Source: Cladobotryum mycophilum (lineage: Eukaryota > Ascomycota > Sordariomycetes > Hypocreales > Hypocreaceae). Taken from it: a DNA stretch of 64,000 bases. The stretch covers positions 4,278,001-4,342,000 of the forward strand of contig CM071591.1 of NCBI GenBank assembly GCA_036429605.1, given 5' to 3'. This document shows positions 46,210-57,954 of the stretch, one piece after another. Both the position numbers and the translations under genes were made by a program. The notes under the pieces were generated by a model, which worked only from the letters and a program-made list of their open reading frames with translations, was not told where the DNA came from and did not search any database. Positions within the stretch are counted from its first letter, which is position 1; every line of letters starts with the position of its first letter.

Positions 46210-49200
46210 GTTGATTGGTTGAATCCTATTTCATGGTCAACAGAGGCTGTGAAAGCGAATCAATCCACGTACGTATTCAAGTGGGTACGAGAGCAGATGT
46301 CAACCACGGGCCAAATTCAAGTTCAAATGAGTCTTTACTACTCATAGTAGACGAAGATCTCCTGTGAAGGATACTTTGGCAAGTATGTATGGTCTTGATA
46401 TTTTCCAACGATGGTTGGAGATCTGAGTTCGCCGGCGTTAGTCAAGGGACACAAACATATAGTTCATTATTCTGCCTACCAGGTGATTTTGATGAGCTTG
46501 ATGGCAGGATGCAATACGCAGCTGACCAAGTGCTGAAAGGCGCTTCTTACGTCGAAGCGGACTGTTTTCTTGATGGTTCTGCGATGGAAATCGATGATGT
46601 AGCCCTTGATCAGGGTAGTTAGACTCGACTCTGAGTTGACAGACGACGATGATACTCACGTGCTTTCTTGGAAGGCGATGACTCCCAAAGGCGGTTTGAA
46701 CTAGGTATAGTTAAGCACGATGATAGATCGTCTCTTGACGATAGCAGAAGCCTTCTATCGATGCAAAAACAATAAAGGATGAAAAGTAATCTCTGACGAG
46801 AGCAAAGGAAAAACAACAAGGAAATGCGAGAAATGAAGCAGCGAAGAGAAAAGGAAAGCGGGGAGGAAACAAGAAAGCCTTGAAGAAAGACTTGACGATG
46901 CAAAAAGTTTGTCTCAATACCTTGTGGTCGGTAATTTTGAAGCGTCAAGTAATTCTTGTTTGTGTGTTGAGGGTGGGGTTTGTGGTGTTTTGGAAAAAGT
47001 CGAAGTGAGGAGGTGGGAGAGATTATAACTGGACGGGGGCGGTCAGCGAGAGGAGGTCAGGGGGATTTTGCCACTGGCAGAATAAGTGGCAGCAGTCTTT
47101 TGGTTGTCTGATCAACATGCCAATGCTCTTTTGCCATCAGGGTGTCCAATAGGCACAATAATAGGTAAAATAGAGAATGCAAAATACCATGCACTGAATG
47201 GGAGGGGATATGGCGCCATACTTTGAACTTGTAAAGACAGTTTAAATAGCTGTACAGAGAGGCTTTTTGAGACGATCTAAGCCATGCGTTTTCTTGCAGT
47301 AGAAGCCACTGGTTAACTGATAGGTATTAGTAGAGGGAAACCCCTTTCTGGGAAAGAGGAGGAGTGGGTTGCAACCGACGTACAAAGTCAAATATGCTTT
47401 GCAACGTGCTCAAATGAATGTTCGAGGAATTGCGGTGCAGGTAGTTTGTGTGAGTAGATGTTCTGAGATGATTAAGTCATTCTTTCATGCCCATTACCGG
47501 ACAAGTAATGCGTTTGCCAGGGTGGACCACTGCAGCTTCCCCCGTCTAGCACCTTCCTCCACACAGCTCAATGGACCTTCCCTACCAACCTACGTCAAAA
47601 AACTTTTCAAAACTACGTCACAAGCTCAGAATTTGTCATTTATTGTCATCCATAATGATATGACTTTGTTCATTTGGTTACTTCGAGTCGAGTGTACTCT
47701 AGAGTCGCTGGTGCGCAGAAACGGGACCAAGGCTATTTATCCAGCCAGAACAGCACCCCATCGCCAAGAGCATGAAGTGATTGGGCTCCTTATATTTCTG
47801 AGAGCCAAAGACGCGTGGCATAATATTATCATTGAAATAAAGGTGGTGGTGGAGGTGGTGGCCGCGATAATGCTCCCAGACCCTTTTACCTTACAGATGG
47901 CCTCACATGGGAATTTCAGCTGACAGGCGTCCTCTAATGCAGTCTAGTATCAAAGAGCTTCCTATTAATTCTACGACCATACTTTTTCAATGCCCCTTTC
48001 GTTAAATTCGTTCAAGTTCCCCTAAAATCCAGAGCACCAAGTCAGATCGATCATCTATTCCATCTCCACCATTGCTGTTATCGCCATAATTATCAAGCTC
48101 TAGGTAGGTGAGAGAATTGCAAGATGCCTTCAAAGCTTTTGCATTTATTTTGTCTTACCCTTTCTTGTTAGTTTACGAGAAACTGTCGATAATATACTCA
48201 TACACCTTTCGTGGCATTATCGAGTCCCCTTAGACCAAAGGTGACGCGTTCTGATTCCTAAGAGACCATTACAGACTTCCGTGTTTGCTCTATAATCTGG
48301 GTTAAATCATAAATCGTAGAGGACTCTAAATGGTTAAGTAGAGGGCACTGCTAGTCAGCTCATAATCTTGCAGAAGATCTAGTACGATAGCAGTTGCAAC
48401 CTCCATGGACACCAATATGCTTGATGCTTCCATAAGAAAGAGATCTATTCTAATCTAATATCAGCAGATGCCAGAGGTTAGATCCTGCGACATGGTGAAG
48501 AGCGGCAAATACCATAAAGCCGACTTCAAGAATCCCTTTGCGATTCGACATCATGGAGCAATTTGTAGACATGCAAACGACAACTAGTGAGAATTGCTTC
48601 ATCACTTTGAATATCTACAAGGGGGCTTACCATCGCTCAGGTGGGAAAACCAGGTAAGAGGATCTACTATCGTCAAGACTCTGCTAACCAAGTTAAGGGT
48701 TATCCTTTCCCCTGGTCGACAAATTTTGGTTCAAGGTCCCACTTCTCTTAGCTAAATCTATATAATCGGACGGGTAGGAGAGAGGATCGTTGCCTCGGAA
48801 TACATGATCGATCAGAGCTCGTATTGGAGCTTAGAGAACCTAGATCTGAGGGCTCTGAAGTCGGGACGTCTTGAAAACGGAAGACAAGAATTCAGTGGCA
48901 ACGAGACGCATACGAAGAAGATTAATGGAGGCAAAGGTTCAACAGAGAGTTTAGGATATAAAGATGTCAGTAGACGGATTTGTCTCTCGCTATCTCTAGA
49001 TAAATAAAAACATGGGATTCAGCATAAATACAGTATTCAGAACCAAGATGTGCATATAATCAAATACTCTAACAATTTCCAGGCTCTCGGGTATTCACAT
49101 ATATTGCTAGAGCTACAAGCGCTGTAATAAAATTGGCAAACAACGCTGCTACTTCCAACAGTAGGCAGCGAGTTGCAAAAGCTAGGGATGTATAAGATAT

Positions 49201-50231
49201 CGAGAGGAACTCTGGCAAACCGGGGAAAGATAGACATTAGTAAAGGTCTTGTTTCATAGATTAAACACCAGATTTATAAGGAGGGCTATGAAGGCGTTGC
49301 CATAATCATCTTGATAGACAATACCTAAATATATATCTTAGACTATCGATGCATTATGGCTAAGACACCATGCTAGTTTCTTCTCTAAATCTAGATATCA
49401 TTTCACCAATCTGAATACCTAGTACGTATGCGGCCTGCGTAGAAGTCTGCTGAAAAAATCGGCTAGATACTTAGTATCCATAGCATAGAAAAGTCAACTT
49501 ATCGCAGTTTCCTCGACAACTCTCCTTGGAAATGATTAGCATCGAGTTGTCCCGATTCCCTGGGGGCGTCCTCAAGATATTCATTCCCGTAAGAAAGATC
49601 TCTCTTTAACAAGTCGAGACACCTAAAGTTTACCTTAAGATCTAAAGGTGTATGGGAAATTGCTGTTGTCCATTGCATATGAACTGAGGAGCAGTGCCAG
49701 GAATGGGATATCAGACAATGGATATCGGCCAGTAAAAGCCGCAGTATTATTTATATGTGACTGCATTAAAAGCTAGTCGTTGATTAAGGGAACAATGGTG
49801 TAGCTCAGATACGTGGGTGTAAATATCCAGTGTTACTTTAAACATGAACCAGATCCATGAATGTCACAGTCCAGGGGGAAGATATTGGAACTCCATTTGT
49901 TCAATCATAAACAGGGATGCGTCTCCCAGTTCGAGACGGATTTCCCATGCCTCGAATTTTTGTTTTCCAGTGATTCACTGCTTGTCCATCCATTTGCTAC
50001 ACTGCCTCTATACTGGTGGTCAATCCGACTTCATACTCTTCAATACTCTTTCATTGGAGTAGGCTGTACGCCATCTATGTAGAAAACCGCCTCTCATGCA
50101 AATATGATACAGGTCATCACTCCAAAACGCGCCTGGTATTACAGTCCCCATCCGCATGCACAAATAACGTCGCTGTACATGACTCTTTTTGCTTTCCCAC
50201 CAGTTCCACTCCCCGCCACATCACATGCCCT
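46210..50231. other. 4-kb gene-poor, relatively AT-rich region
   Basis: The first 800 bp look like the leader of the RRM gene. From about 47.9 to 50.1 kb the sequence is richer in A/T than its neighbours, with many TCTAGATA-like words and no long frame. A 184-codon frame at 47369-47923 starts without ATG and has no homology. One minus-strand stretch (about 49080-49230) translates to a hydrophobic, membrane-like peptide without start or continuation. A decayed gene or element is possible but unproven. Confidence 0.4.
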
Positions 50232-51278
50232 TCATTTTGATGTTGCCTTCCATCCAGAACGCTTTGCCTGCTCATACTCAATCGCTGCCTTTTCTTCCAA
50301 GTAACTTTCTAGGGTAGTAGCAGCCGTTGTACCCCATACCCTCCAGGGGAGAAACTCAAACGTGTTCTGGTTACCCTGCCTTGTTATCACCACATACTCG
50401 ATTTTATCCTGAATCTTGACGCTTCCAGGGATCGTCTCCCCCGTGGAAATATGGTGTTTCGAAACTTGCTGGGTTGAGGAAATGGCTACAACAGCCTGTT
50501 CCGTCACCGATGCTTTGTTGAAGGGGTTCATATTGTGAACCTGATGAGCCAGGAGTTTCGGGTAGAACAGCGGATTATTGTACTTGACAAGCTGGAACCG
50601 AACTTGCTCTCGTGGATTCCGGCGTTCAATGGCAGCTATAAGCTTCATGCCAAACTCTCCCACGCAGATCCGTTTTAGTGTCGCCTTGTCTCCCGAGGCA
50701 AAGGCTTCCAACATCTCCTGGTACATGGCCTTGGCCGTCGGTGCAATCTTGCCTTGCCTCGCCTTCCATTTGGGACGTGTCGTCCAGTTCGGCATGGACT
50801 TGAGCTTGAAGTTCAACACGGACAGGTTTTCCGTGCCCCATTGTTTTAATCGGCTCCATTGATACTGTGCAAATGCGGCGGGGCTTCGTGGCGCAAGAGA
50901 CAACGGCAGAGAGATGAAGGTGCCTGACAGGCAAAAACGTTAGCCAGTAGTTTCTAACATTCGTGCGCAGCGCCTCCTGAGGCACTCAAGGCAAAAAAAG
51001 TGCACACCTGGAAAGAGAGGCCCTCCACCATCCTTGAAATATTCTGCATGTGCCGCCTTATCCACGTGGGTTATACCCTTCTCCTGATTCATTCGACTGT
51101 TGGTTAGGCGCGACGATCGATCCATTTCGCGAACCAGCTTTGCCCTGCCGTTGCTAGCATAATAGCGGAGGCCGTGTACGGCCATAATTGGCTTTGCGAC
51201 GCATGGCCGAAGTCTCGATGCAGCACTGAATCGCAGTACTGGCGCCGCCATTGGCACTATTCTCGAGGAGGAGAGCAT
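50232..51278 (-). CDS. MBA1-like / Tim44-domain mitochondrial ribosome-associated protein
   Basis: Exons 51008-51278 and 50232-50923 give 320 aa (intron 50924-51007, GTGTGC to TGTCAG). The N-terminus is a mitochondrial presequence rich in Arg and Ser (MLSSSRIVPMAAPVLRFSAA) without acidic residues. The mature part has GGPLFPGTFISLPLSLAPRS, then the Tim44-like helical and beta region with AKAMYQEMLEAFASGDKATL and FLPWRVWGTTAATTLESY. The LFPGTF region and layout match fungal Mba1/mL45-like proteins. These sit at the inner membrane beside the mitoribosome exit and aid membrane insertion. The exact orthology (Mba1 versus mL45-like subunit) is not settled by eye. Confidence 0.75.
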
Positions 51279-51786
51279 CGTGAATATTTTTGATCGAGAG
51301 AAAAACAGAACAAAAGAAAAAAATGGTGAATAGATTGTATCGCAATCACCGCCCGCACAACGACATCGGCCAGTATGCGACAGCCCACCTTGGAGATATT
51401 TGATGGTGTTGAAGAACATCCTAACAAGGATTGCGATAGCGGATAATCAAAATTCCAGAACCGTGGCACAGGGTAGTAAGTGTCAAAGTGTTCCGCCCAA
51501 CCAAGAAGTGGGGTGTAACTTTCAATTAACACATGCTAACTCTGTGCGAATTTTGAGCAGCACCTTCGTCGTGAACTTTCAATACCAAACTTACAGACTC
51601 TCAGTTTCTATACATACAGCTTCTGGCCATACCTTGAAGGTCCCTCGCTATTTCTGACCAGAATTCTCATGTTTCTCGCATCTCGGTGAGCCAATCGGCT
51701 CAGCTTGCGCCTTTGCGACTCCTGCCAAAGGTCCTCCCCCCACTCAAACCTTACGACCCTTGATTTTCTACACTTTTGGCTTCACC
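51279..51786. other. Divergent promoter region shared by two mitochondrial genes
   Basis: About 510 bp between the starts of the MBA1-like (minus) and CIA30 (plus) genes. No gene seen. A shared bidirectional promoter is plausible. Confidence 0.5.
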
Positions 51787-52631
51787 ATGCGGGCAACACA
51801 AACACTGTTTGCTAAGGGCTTCCTGGCGCGTAGTTTTGACGAGCTCAAGCGCCGCTCAAGCATAGGTGAGCATTGCCATATATCTAGCTTGCACTTGGAG
51901 ATGCTGATTCGCTGCTCCAAGCTTGGAATCTCGACGCCGTCAAGGGCCCCTCCGGTCCATACCAACTCTACGATTTTAATAATGCCGACTCGATCAAGGG
52001 CTGTATCCTCATGGCCGATACCCTCATAGGCGGCTCCTCCGAAAGCCATCTCGACTTCATCTCCTCCTCAGACTCTTCGTCAACGCCAACGCCGTCTACA
52101 CACAGCTCTCCAACCTCCTACGCGCGTTTCTACGGTCGCATCTCGACATCACTACCCCCCGATCGACTCGCCATCCAGAGAACCGGCTACGCCGCGTTCC
52201 GAACACCAGATCAGCTCCCTACGCTGTTTGGGCGCTCCGTATGGGACATTGATCCATGGACATATCTCGCTCTACGGGTCAAGTCCGACGGCCGAGCCTA
52301 CTACATTAATCTACAAACCGAATCGGTCGAGCCCACAGATCTGCACCAACATCGACTTTTCGCGAAGCGGCCAGGGCAGTGGGAGACTGTGCTCGTTAGG
52401 TGGAACGACTTTGTGCGCACAAACCACGGCTTCGTCGTGGAGCCTCAGACCGAATTGCTGCGGCAAAAGGTGCGAAGCGTGGGCATTGGACTGACGGATC
52501 GTGTGGAGGGGCCGTTTGAATTGTGCATCGAGAAGGTGTGGGCAACGAACAAGGCTGAAGAAGGGGATACGGTAGTTAAAGCTGAAGAGGGACAGCTCAA
52601 GAACCGTAAAGGGGAGAATATTCAATGGTAA
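51787..52631 (+). CDS. CIA30: Complex I intermediate-associated protein 30 (CIA30)
   Basis: Exons 51787-51865 and 51922-52631 (intron 56 nt) encode 262 aa. Exon 2 opens with AWNLDAVKGPSGPYQLYDFN and CILMADTLIGGSSESHLDF, then YGRISTSLPPDRLAIQRTGY. The CIA30 core is WDIDPWTYLALRVKSDGRAY with later GQWETVLVRWNDFV and RSVGIGLTDRVEGPFELCIE. The galactose-binding-like fold of CIA30/NDUFAF1 is clear. The protein is an assembly factor for the membrane arm of mitochondrial NADH dehydrogenase. The N-terminus, rich in Arg and Phe without acids at first, could act in mitochondrial import. Confidence 0.9.
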
Positions 52632-52896
52632 CGAATAAGTGTACAAAGACCAAATAGCTTGGGCAACTACTACTACAGCGAGGAAAGGCGACGCAGCCAA
52701 GTGCAGCTCGGGGCTTTGATGAATAGCACGACAGAGGGATGGACTACCCCTGAAAGTAAACGGGACTAGCCGAGAAGCTGGCTCAGCCAACAGTTTACAT
52801 CATCTATACATAGTCTACAACGGGGGGACCAAGAACAAACTCCAGGTAATGATTACTTCTTGGACACATGAAACATGATTCAGCCAGACCGTTTCC

Positions 52897-55454
52897 TCAT
52901 CCTTCATGCTGCGTGCCTATGTTTCCCAGGCTCAACGACTCGGCCTTCTTGCGCAACCCCACGTATGCCGCGGCGTAGTCTGCTGCCAGCACCATATCCC
53001 CCGAGAGTTTCATGATTACCGCCTTCTTTGCCATCATCTCACACTGACCGCAGATGTCCTCCATAGCTGAGTAATGATCAAACGACTTTTGCACCGCCGT
53101 AGCCGCCCGAGTCAAGTATTCGTCTCGATGCTTGCTTAGTTTCCCTCCATTGCCACCTGCCTCCCGTTTTGGCTCCGCATCTTCTTCATTGCTTTGTGTT
53201 TCCCCCTCCGGCTGGCCAGCTATTCCCATGTTGGCGTCGGCTAGATATGAATACAGCTGTGCCATGAGCCATGGAGACTCGCATTCAAACCCCCGCGGTA
53301 TCACGGCAACAAGTAGCTGTATCGCTGCCTCAAACTCGCCCATGGATACCAAGATGTTTGAGATGGCACCAATCGCCTGCCACAGAGAAGGGATCAGCCG
53401 CGCACGAAGTGACATGTTGGCAGCGCGCATGGCCAACGAAAACGCACGCTGTGGCCTGCCGCATTTATCCAATAGAGTAACCTTGATGAGAAGCAACCTG
53501 ACCCGCAGCGCAATATCCCTGTCCTCGTTTTTGGCCGCAGTAATCATTTTATCCACCTTCTCCGAAGCAGCCTGCAGGTCACCCCGACGGATCAGGCACT
53601 CGATATGTAGAGAATCAATTAGGAACGACATATCGGGCTCAAGGTCCTCCGATCTCGACTGCAAGAGCTGAGCTACAAGAAGCTCTGCGCCATCGAGGTT
53701 ATTATGGTGGACATCTCTCTTTAGCTGTATGATTCCTCTGTATTTGTGCCAATATTGACTGGGCTTCCAAGATCGTAGTGAATTCGCGTCCAGCTGTTCG
53801 AGAGTTTTCATGGAATCAGTGTACCTTCCTTGTTCAAGAAGTGTGAGCGTAAGGCGGCTTGTTGTCTTGAGCTCGTCATCAAACACGGAATGACACGCAT
53901 GGCACCGTAAGAATATCTCGCAAGTCGTGGCAGATAGGTCGGACAAACCAAGCCGGCTCCAGAGTGACGAGTAAAGCGAGAGCTGCGAACCAAACATGCT
54001 CTTCATATTCTTCTCAACAATGATCTGTGAGCTTCGAATAATGTATTCGAGGGTAGTCGCCACACTGTCTCCATTAACCAAGCAAAGCTTAGCTTCGCTC
54101 AGCAACACGGAGCTCCAGAGCGTCCACATGCCCGTCTCTTTGGCTTTGACACGCAAAAAGGCCAGAGTTTCCTTGCCTGCACCCAGTAGACTGTCAGACT
54201 CTAGTCCACGGACTAGATCTGGATGCGCCCGTCCAAAATGAAAGAGCCAGTTGAGGGCAAAATTGAGACAAGTCATGTCCCGGTTCTCTCTCGCCGTAGT
54301 AACGGTTTCTAGCATGGCTGCCACAGCCTCTTTATAGCAGCCAAAATCGGCCTGAAGAACTGCAAGATTCATCAGAGCATACTGATAGAAGAGCCGGTCT
54401 CTATACTGCATGGTATAGTCAAAGTATCTATGCAAATAATCGAACGCAGTCGGATAATCGCCAGCCCTCCAAGCATCAAGAAAGCTTTTTACACGTATTA
54501 ACACCACCATAGCATATGCGATATATAGACAGACTTACGTCAAATAATGTGTAAGGCTTGGAACTAAGAAGCTGTCGTGAAGGAGGTCATGAAACTGATG
54601 TTGGATCTCAATGGGGATTCGGTTGCCGTATCCTATCCGACTGACGGTCAGTATTCAGACACCAGAAAGATGATATGGCCACGACGGGTCCACTCACTCT
54701 GCATTTGCTCGATTTGAAAGTCAAGCAAGTTCTCGACATCATCCGTGCTCACGGGAAGACAGCTGGAATGGTCCCCGGTAAGCATATCACCATATGCAAC
54801 AGACGCCAGACCAGCAACTTGATCTGAATCCCAGTCTTCCAACTCTCCCAATAGGAGCACGTTGTCAAAACTATAGCGCCCAAAGTCGGGATTCTTTTTC
54901 TTCTGGTAATGAGCAGTTGGTTGTCGATATCGTACAAAGTCCTTCCACAGCTCGGTACAATCATGAAACCGCAATCGCTGGTATTCTAAACGAGCCCTGC
55001 GAATAAACGCACCCAAGGGCGAGTTTCGAGACAGTTTAACTCCAGGCTCTGGTTCGTCTGGGTCTAACCCCTCGCTTCGCAGCTCTTCCTTTGTCTTGCT
55101 GAACATGGCGGACAGATTCTCAAAGAAGTCCTCAAGAGCATGTAGCGAGTTGATAGCCCAGAGCTTGTTGAGAAACTGATCCCACAGCTTTTTACCAGGC
55201 ATGCCCATCAAAAAAGGGTAGCTGCCCAGTAGCTTTTCAAAGTCCTTGATGGATATCACCAGGCTCACCGTGCGCTCTGCCTTGTTCCATCTCGTCAATT
55301 GTGTAGAGGTTGGGCCATTTGGGTCATGGTCCATCAAATGGGAGGTGACGAATGAGAGCACTGGCAATACCGCATCACTTGGAACTGACTCCTCGATATA
55401 GAGCTCTATTAAGACAAGTAGGCCAATCTTGGCTGGTGTCAGATATCGAGCCAT
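52897..55454 (-). CDS. APC5: Anaphase-promoting complex subunit 5
   Basis: Exons 54698-55454, 54539-54632 and 52897-54484 encode 812 aa. The N-terminal part begins MARYLTPAKIGLLVLIELYI. The APC5 domain motif includes FLDAWRAGDYPTAFDYLHRY and FDYTMQYRDRLFYQYALMNL, followed by LAVLQADFGCYKEAVAAMLE, all typical of APC5. The rest is helical TPR-like repeats (for example QGRYTDSMKTLEQLDANS). A low-complexity acidic insert (GETQSNEEDAEPKREAGGNG) lies near the end. APC5 is a scaffold of the cyclosome ubiquitin ligase that drives mitotic exit. Its place beside COX13 and APN2 is the usual flank of hypocrealean MAT loci. Confidence 0.92.
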
Positions 55455-56198
55455 TTCTGATGGGTCATGAGCTTGGTCTGGTTGTAATTCAAGGCTTCAG
55501 ATTTCAGAGGTTTTAGGGAAGACCTGTGCTGGGCGTGGTCACTAAGTACAGAGGCACCGCGCCTGAGGGGTTCACCAAGTCACAGTCTCCCTCATTCTAC
55601 CAAATTAATGGGAGAGGGAGAAGGGAATGTTGAAAATGAGGACAAGTGCAAATGGCCAGATTTGATTGCAATAAATTGTCGAAGAGTAGTGTCTTGTGTG
55701 GCTCTATTTTTCCTGAACTTGGATGTTGAAATGCAACCAGGAGCTGTAAAGCGCGTTGGCAGGGCGCTAATTCAAGAATGGGCCTGCCCTGTAATCGTCT
55801 ACGGGGTTTCTTCGGGCCAAGGCAAGTTGATGAACAAACCGCAGAGTATGATAACGAAAACCATATACTTAAGCATATGAACTCTGATCTTGAGATGCAA
55901 TAGATGATTAAGTACCGATAGGTAAGATATCATATCATACCTTGCCCCGCCATAACCCATCCAGGCACTGCTCCAAACATCACAACAACCTGGAGCCCCC
56001 AAGGTATAGGCAATTATTCCACTGCAATTCATTCACTTGCATGTATTTTGCCCGGACAATTACTCCTGATAGTGAATGCTGTTTCTAATGCTAAACAACA
56101 GGGTAGTTGATTCACACACTAAGAAACATGTACAAAGTGTCTCCGTAAGGGATAGTCTACCATTGCCACCGCAAACCGTCACAAACCCACTGTCCCGT
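55455..56198. other. Intergenic: APC5 promoter and COX13 3' flank
   Basis: About 740 bp with no gene seen. A short ATG frame at about 55608 (90 codons) has no homology. Confidence 0.5.
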
Positions 56199-56953
56199 TT
56201 AGGTAGCCTTGTCCGTCCGGTGGTAGTTGACACTGTCATTCCAGCTGTCGAGATTGTCAGCATGTCGTAAACTCAAATACAGCGGAACGAATCCGCGGTC
56301 GTATCGGCACAACACAACACATTGGAAAGTTAAACTTTCCCGCGGAGTCGGCGATTCTGCACTTACAAGATGGTCTAACACACTCATTAGCACTCGATCA
56401 CTATCCAACCAAAAGGACTTAACTCACCTTATCACCGTCACCCCACTGGTAGTTCTTGGTGCGAATGTTCTGGTAGGGGTACTCGGTGCGCTCCTCCAGA
56501 GGAGGGAGATGGCTCCAGTGCTCCCAGTGAGCATTCCACAGCCAGTAGGCGTTGGCGCCAGCAACTGCCAAAGCTGGGGCAACACCGCTTCAGATCTGTT
56601 AGCTTTGCTGCTCGTATTCCTCTCGGTTCCACGTATTTTCGCCAATCGCTCAATGTCGACGGAAGACGGGAAATTCTCTCAATCGGCAATTATCAGTTGC
56701 AACGTACAAGATGGAAATCTTCTTCCACAAGTCTAATGACCGTTAGCACCCTCCTGCTCTTCCCAATTGGCGCAACCTAGGTATCGCATAAAAGCAACTC
56801 ACCAGTGGTGCTCTTGGCGTGGTCCTTGATGTGCTGGCGCTCCTTGATGAACTCGTTCTCGGTTGAGGTGCTGGCCATTCGGCGAGGGGCCGATGCGCGC
56901 AGCTGCGCGGTGAAGCGCGGGGCGCTGCGGGTAGCTTGTCGAGCGGCAAACAT
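56199..56953 (-). CDS. COX13: Cytochrome c oxidase subunit VIa (Cox13)
   Basis: Five exons on the minus strand: 56803-56953, 56708-56732, 56428-56587, 56367-56374 and 56199-56244, giving 129 aa. The presequence is MFAARQATRSAPRFTAQLRA. The mature part reads KERQHIKDHAKSTTDLWKK, then ISIFGVAPALAVAGANAYWL (the membrane helix) and EHWSHLPPLEERTEYPYQNI. The last conserved part, NYQWGDGDKTIFWNDSVNYH, is only obtained if the 8-nt exon 56367-56374 (ACCATCTT) is included. Cox13 is a nuclear-encoded subunit of mitochondrial complex IV that modulates its activity. It lies between APC5 and APN2, as in other Hypocreales. Confidence 0.92.
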
Positions 56954-57954
56954 GGTGATGTGTTTCGATGTCGAGGATCGAATTGGAGTTACTGGATGGA
57001 GAGATCGTACCATGCGAAGCTCGGCACAAGAGCTGTGATTAATTGATGCCTCAATACGAAGGCATTAGCAAAGTCCCAGCCGAGATAAACCCGAAATCGA
57101 ACCAGTAACGTTCTAGCTCGCTAATATTTTATGATAGCAGGGTACTGGCAGGGGTAGCCTAAAGTGTATGCCATTCGCAGTACCGCCTTAGCTGCACATC
57201 AGATCACCGAGGCTTTCTGCAGTTCCAAAGAGCGTGCAGCCAATACGTCATGAAAAGTTGATACGAGGTCAGCATCCTTACAAAGAGAAGAGAAACTTCA
57301 ATGATGAGCAAGAGAGGCAAAAATAAGAATGCTGTTTTCTAAAAAAAAAAAAAAAAAATTCTACAATATTCCATCTCCCAGAAAATACAGAGTAATGTCG
57401 GTTTGCATCTTCAAAGCTCGATACTTGCCACTCTGTTAAATGCCAGCGATTGATCAATGTGAATGGAAACATGGCTTCGCATCTCATCACTCAGCATGAA
57501 TGCTAGAACACCAGATATTCGCCAGATTTTTAAATCAGTGATATATCAACCCAAATTATCCTTGCTTCCTTGGATTTCTCTTCTGGCTTTTGCCATCTTC
57601 GCCACCGACCAGATTGTACATAAACGGTCACGTGATGACGTGCTTGCCAGTTGGACGCATCGCGTACCCTTAAGGCAACTCGTGATCCCTCTCCTGGAAT
57701 CTCAACCTGAAATGCATTGTGCTACTGTTTGAAGCGCGTGTGCTTCATAATAAAATAGTTATTTGCCTTTGAGCTACTGCTTCTTCGTTTTTAATCTTCT
57801 TTCTGCCTTTGCATTGAACCGAGAAGAGCGTGCTAAGTCCCATGTTACCTCTTTTCAGTCATCGAATGCGTGTGGTTCATAGCCGATACGGTATAGAAGA
57901 TTAATAGACTCCATCCACTCTCGGTATTATTCGGGTTTTTCGTCTCACAGCATT
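56954..57954. other. Divergent promoter region between COX13 and APN2
   Basis: About 1 kb with an A18 homopolymer at 57341-57358. No gene is supported. Confidence 0.5.

Noticed and set aside
47369..47923. 184-codon plus-strand frame
   Set aside because: It starts at TTG, not ATG, shows no recognisable motif and has no splice or leader support.
57090..57130. Possible tRNA on the minus strand (GGTTCGATTTC)
   Set aside because: The flanking bases do not form a T stem or acceptor stem.
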